This document shows positions 61,061-64,000 of a DNA stretch of 64,000 nucleotides, piece by piece. Made by a program: the position numbers and the translations under genes. The notes beneath the pieces were generated by a model, which did no database searches, was not told the origin of the DNA, and was given only the letters and a program-made list of their open reading frames with translations. Every line of letters starts with the position of its first letter. The stretch's first letter is position 1. The stretch comes from Saprospiraceae bacterium (GTDB lineage: Bacteria > Bacteroidota > Bacteroidia > Chitinophagales > Saprospiraceae), in NCBI GenBank assembly GCA_016722295.1, contig JADKGL010000003.1:124001-188000 (forward strand). Reading direction: 5' to 3'.

Positions 61061-61434
61061 TTCTAATTTTCTATAATTATAACAATCGTACACAAATTTT
61101 AAACAATCGAGTTCTAAAGGACTGGCCAAGCTCCTTTTATCCAGTCCATACCATTAATAATTCCACACCAAACAAGATGTATAAAAATGGTAATGTATGA
61201 CAATCCAACACAAAAAATATTAAAAATTATTCTAGAATTTTTGACATATTTTACTTAGATTTGTTTTTTTACCAAAACTTAGATTTAAGACTAGTAAGAC
61301 AGTCTTACTTGACGTTGATTTGTCTCTTATTTTTATAACAAAAAATAAACGACTTTTTACTCGTTTTATGAATGATTCCAAACAATTTAAATATATAATC
61401 AATAGATTAATAGATAATTAATAAAAAACTAAAA
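61061..61434. promoter_or_regulatory. Regulatory region upstream of PPK2
   Basis: This 374-bp stretch has no gene. It holds a GGACTGG...CCAGTCC hairpin near 61119-61148, a TAGATTTG -7 box at 61256-61263, and a perfect 17-bp palindrome AGTAAGAC-A-GTCTTACT at 61293-61309, about 30 nt downstream of that box. The palindrome is a candidate operator or 5'-leader hairpin. Confidence 0.45.
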
Positions 61435-62562
61435 ATGGCAAAAGGAAAATTAAGCTCAACTGAACAGAAAGTGCTAAAGCCAAAAGTGCGAAAGGTATCA
61501 CAAGGGGATATTATTGAAGGCAAAAATCCAGAGGAGAAGCGCCAAAATACAGTCAATCAGAAAATAAAAGCAAAATTGAATAGCGAAGCTGCTGCTTTAA
61601 AGGATAAGATCGTAAAGCCAAAGCAATTGAAGCGGGAGCAAGCTGAGAATTATCTCAAAAATTTTCCTGAGGAGGAAAGAAAAACGATTCTTGAAATACT
61701 GATGAAGGAGAATGGAGATTTGATTTCAAAAAAGCGTCATCCAGATGATGAACTAAATGAAAATTGGCGCGATGGAGAATATCCATACAAGAATCTCATG
61801 TCGAGGAAGAATTATGAGTTTCAGAAATATAATCTCCAAGTTGAATTATTAAAAATGCAAGCTTGGATTAAAGAAACTGGAGCACGTGTGGTTATCTTAT
61901 TTGAGGGCAGGGATGCTGCAGGTAAGGGAGGAACGATAAAACGTGTTATGGAGCATTTAAATCCACGTGGAGCTCGTGTAGTGGCTCTAGAGAAGCCCAC
62001 AGAAGAAGAAAAGGGACAATGGTATTTTCAACGCTATGTGAAGCATCTTCCTACTAATGGTGAGATCGTATTATTTGACCGCTCTTGGTACAATCGGGCG
62101 GGAGTCGAGCGAGTGATGGGATTTTGTACTGATTCAGAATATCTTGAATTCATGCGTCAAGTGCCAGAATTTGAAAGAAACTTGGTGAGAAGCAATATTA
62201 TATTATTTAAATTTTGGTTCTCTGTAAGTCAAGATGAACAACGTCGACGGTTCAAAGATAGAGAATCTCATCCTTTGAAGCAATGGAAACTCTCCCCTAT
62301 AGATAAAGCTTCACTGGATAAATGGGCAGAGTATACTGAAGCAAAAGAGAAAATGTTTTTTCACACAGATACATCAGACGCACCATGGACTGTCGTCAAA
62401 TCAAATTGTAAGAAGCGGGCTAGATTGAATGCCATGCGTTATATATTGCATAAATTTCCTTATACCAACAAGGATCCTAAAATGATTGGTCGTGTGGATT
62501 CATTGATCGTAGGAAGATCCAATGTCATCTATGAAAAAGGGGAAAGCTTCGAACCAAAATAG
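61435..62562 (+). CDS. ppk2: Polyphosphate kinase 2 family protein
   Basis: This 375-residue enzyme uses polyphosphate to phosphorylate nucleoside mono- or diphosphates. The PPK2 core has Walker A GRDAAGKGGT at residues 158-167, PTEEEKGQWYFQRYVKHLP, Walker B LFDRSWYNRAG near residues 213-223, and the lid REDDPLK-like RESHPLKQWKLS. It has a lysine-rich N-terminal extension of ~100 residues beyond the minimal family. Whether it is class I (ADP to ATP) or another class is not decided by eye. Confidence 0.93.
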   Translation: MAKGKLSSTEQKVLKPKVRKVSQGDIIEGKNPEEKRQNTVNQKIKAKLNSEAAALKDKIVKPKQLKREQAENYLKNFPEEERKTILEILMKENGDLISKKRHPDDELNENWRDGEYPYKNLMSRKNYEFQKYNLQVELLKMQAWIKETGARVVILFEGRDAAGKGGTIKRVMEHLNPRGARVVALEKPTEEEKGQWYFQRYVKHLPTNGEIVLFDRSWYNRAGVERVMGFCTDSEYLEFMRQVPEFERNLVRSNIILFKFWFSVSQDEQRRRFKDRESHPLKQWKLSPIDKASLDKWAEYTEAKEKMFFHTDTSDAPWTVVKSNCKKRARLNAMRYILHKFPYTNKDPKMIGRVDSLIVGRSNVIYEKGESFEPK

Positions 62563-62677
62563 AGATTAACTTTTTCAAACATCACAGCAAGGAAAAAAAA
62601 TCTGCATACCATCGCATTGCATTGTTCTTCATGGACAAAATGCACAGTATATTTATTCAATAAAAACAATTTAGCAA

Positions 62678-63271
62678 ATGAAAGAATTTTGGAATGAACG
62701 CTATGCAGAACCAGAGTTTGCTTATGGAGTATTACCCAATGATTTTTTTAAAAATCAATTGGACAAACTTAAACCAGGAAGTATTCTTTTGGTATGCGAA
62801 GGCGAAGGTAGGAATGCAGTCTATGCTGCAAAAAATGGATGGAAAGTAGAAGCATTTGATTCTAGTGAACAGGCAATGAAAAAAGCCCTGCAGTTGGCAG
62901 ATGAAAACAATGTAACTATAAATTACCAAGTGCAAGACGCCTTAGAAATTGACTATCCAGAAAATTCATTTGACGTGATTGCAGCAATTTACGCACACTT
63001 TCCTGACTCCATCAGGACGACAATCCATAGAAAAATGCAACGATGGCTAAAACCAAATGGATTAATCATTCTTGAAGCTTTTAATCTCGATCAAATCGTC
63101 AATACAAGTGGCGGCCCAAAAGATATTTCTATGTTGTACGCGATGGATAGACTAAAAACTGATTTTAATGAATTGTTAATTCTCCAAAATCAAAATGAAG
63201 AGATTCAATTGAATGAAGGTAAATTTCACAGTGGTAAAGCTAATGTATTGAGATTTTTAGCAAAAAAATAA
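62678..63271 (+). CDS. Class I SAM-dependent methyltransferase
   Basis: This 197-residue protein opens with MKEFWNERYAEPEFAYGVLPNDFF, resembling TehB/thiopurine-type small-molecule methyltransferases. Motif I is SILLVCEGEGRNAVYAA, in which the usual GxGxG reads CEGEGRN, and the acidic residue of motif II is in VEAFDSS. VIAAIYAHFP and LKPNGLIILEAF complete the Rossmann fold. Substrate unknown; tellurite or thiol methylation is possible. It precedes the DUF6132-rhodanese set. Confidence 0.88.
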   Translation: MKEFWNERYAEPEFAYGVLPNDFFKNQLDKLKPGSILLVCEGEGRNAVYAAKNGWKVEAFDSSEQAMKKALQLADENNVTINYQVQDALEIDYPENSFDVIAAIYAHFPDSIRTTIHRKMQRWLKPNGLIILEAFNLDQIVNTSGGPKDISMLYAMDRLKTDFNELLILQNQNEEIQLNEGKFHSGKANVLRFLAKK

Positions 63272-63392
63272 AATATTTTGGCTTATGTGACAAAGGTTAC
63301 CATATTCTAAAATTTCCTGTCGCAAATTTGCACTGAAATTGATGAGGCTAAGTCTATATGGTAGATCGCTTTGTTTTGACAAAATATTTTAA

Positions 63393-63596
63393 ATGGATTT
63401 TATATTAAAACATAAATTAAGCATCCTAGGAGTCATCGTAGGATCAATAGGAGGTTACCTCTATTATCATTATGTGGGATGTGCCAGTGGAACATGTATC
63501 ATCACTTCGAAACCAATCAACAGCACCCTTTATGGTGCAGTCATGGGAGCGCTATTGTTCAATAGCTTCGAAAAGGTCAAATCAAAAGAGTCATAA
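63393..63596 (+). CDS. DUF6132 family small membrane protein
   Basis: This 67-residue protein has two hydrophobic segments (LSILGVIVGSIGGYLYYHYVG and LYGAVMGALLFNSF) separated by a CASGTCIITSKP loop. The paired Cys and the placement next to rhodanese genes match DUF6132 proteins, which are thought to act with sulfur-transfer modules. It starts 43 nt upstream of the rhodanese ATG and probably shares a transcript. Confidence 0.8.
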   Translation: MDFILKHKLSILGVIVGSIGGYLYYHYVGCASGTCIITSKPINSTLYGAVMGALLFNSFEKVKSKES

Positions 63597-63639
63597 ACTA
63601 AAGATTATTAAATTAAAAAATATCAAAATCAAATAAAAA

Positions 63640-63924
63640 ATGAGAGTAAAAAAAATCATTGAAGAAAATCAAGGCACCATCGTTGACGTGCGTACACAAG
63701 GAGAATTTATGGGCGGCAATGTCGTAGGATCGATCAATATTCCATTGCAAGAAATTCAGCAACGAATAGACGAACTCAAAGACTTAAAACAACCCTTAGT
63801 GCTATGCTGTGCAAGTGGCAATAGAAGTGGACAAGCCACTCAGTTCCTATCACAGATGGGAATGGAATGTTACAATGGTGGATCATGGATGGATGTAAAT
63901 TATTATAAATCTCAAACAGTATAA
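63640..63924 (+). CDS. Rhodanese-like domain protein
   Basis: This 94-residue single-domain rhodanese has the N-terminal IVDVRTQGEFMGGNVVGSINIPL and active-site loop LCCASGNRSGQA, with Cys giving a persulfide. Such cytoplasmic proteins move sulfane sulfur to acceptors. It is followed after 4 nt by another related gene. Confidence 0.92.
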   Translation: MRVKKIIEENQGTIVDVRTQGEFMGGNVVGSINIPLQEIQQRIDELKDLKQPLVLCCASGNRSGQATQFLSQMGMECYNGGSWMDVNYYKSQTV

Positions 63925-63928
63925 AAAT

Positions 63929-64000
63929 ATGTTAGAAAGTTTAAAAAAATTATTTGGCTTCGGTCCAAAAGTTAACTATGCAGAACTTGTTCAGCAAGGC
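63929..64000 (+). CDS. Second rhodanese-like protein, 3' partial
   Basis: The ATG at 63929 gives 24 visible residues (MLESLKKLFGFGPKVNYAEL), the N-terminus found in rhodanese-like proteins of Bacteroidota (LKKLFG-GP--VDYAELV). The gene continues beyond the window. It starts 4 nt after the previous rhodanese stop. Confidence 0.65.
   Translation, partial: MLESLKKLFGFGPKVNYAELVQQG

Noticed and set aside
1..64000. tRNA, rRNA, tmRNA or riboswitch
   Set aside because: No cloverleaf, T-loop GGTTCGA-type or known riboswitch core was found on reading; a covariance-model scan would be needed to exclude short RNAs fully.

Overview
The window is AT-rich chromosomal DNA of a Bacteroidota bacterium, probably of the Saprospiria/Chitinophagia type. 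Several secreted proteins end in type IX secretion (T9SS) sorting domains (FPNP-type start, GIY/GQY near the end). Promoters follow the Bacteroidota form TAnnTTTG rather than TATAAT, Shine-Dalgarno sites are rare, and bacillithiol synthesis (bshA), CarH-like MerR proteins, DUF2490, DUF4956 and M56/BlaI pairs are present. No rRNA, tRNA or CRISPR array was seen.

Regions: 1-9.4 kb holds a YbeY fused to an alkyltransferase-like domain, secreted or envelope proteins, a MATE pump, a lipoprotein/DUF4956/DUF2490 set and a secreted M1 peptidase. 9.5-18.7 kb holds a haem-type TonB receptor, a large FAD/Fe-S dehydrogenase, and a BlaI/BlaR1-like pair followed by a PDZ protein. 18.7-25.2 kb holds a secreted esterase, a haem-binding protein, an NlpC/P60 lipoprotein, adk, obg, a class V aminotransferase and a LytTR regulator. 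25.2-28.6 kb is accessory: a 165-bp MITE, a tetranucleotide repeat, a terminator and a string of small lipoprotein genes mixed with detached T9SS sorting domains. 28.6-37.1 kb holds a NatAB-like ABC exporter, a CNNM/CorC protein, DUF937, a GT-C-like membrane protein and two Hsp20 genes with unusual upstream dyads. 37.1-37.5 kb is a palindrome-rich repeat. 37.7-44.8 kb is one forward run of housekeeping genes: PAP2-like, dapD, mutL, two rhomboids, an EEP phosphatase and pth. 44.8-50.3 kb holds YceI, a MerR regulator divergent from bshA, two accessory genes each followed by a palindromic repeat, and an inositol monophosphatase. 50.7-55.4 kb is one giant secreted adhesin-like protein with six tandem HYR units, a C-type lectin domain and a T9SS signal. 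55.6-57.2 kb holds small metabolic genes. 57.3-61.1 kb is a restriction-modification graveyard: a Type ISP/IIG-like enzyme broken by frameshifts and stops, and an HsdM remnant. 61.4-64 kb holds PPK2, a methyltransferase and a DUF6132/rhodanese set cut by the window edge.

The most notable items are the YbeY-ATL fusion; the BlaI/M56/PDZ cluster with a dyad operator and a candidate small transcript at its end; the paired 165-bp MITEs; the lipoprotein/orphan sorting-domain array; the palindromes placed just after three stop codons; and several promoters so close to their start codons that the mRNAs should be nearly leaderless.
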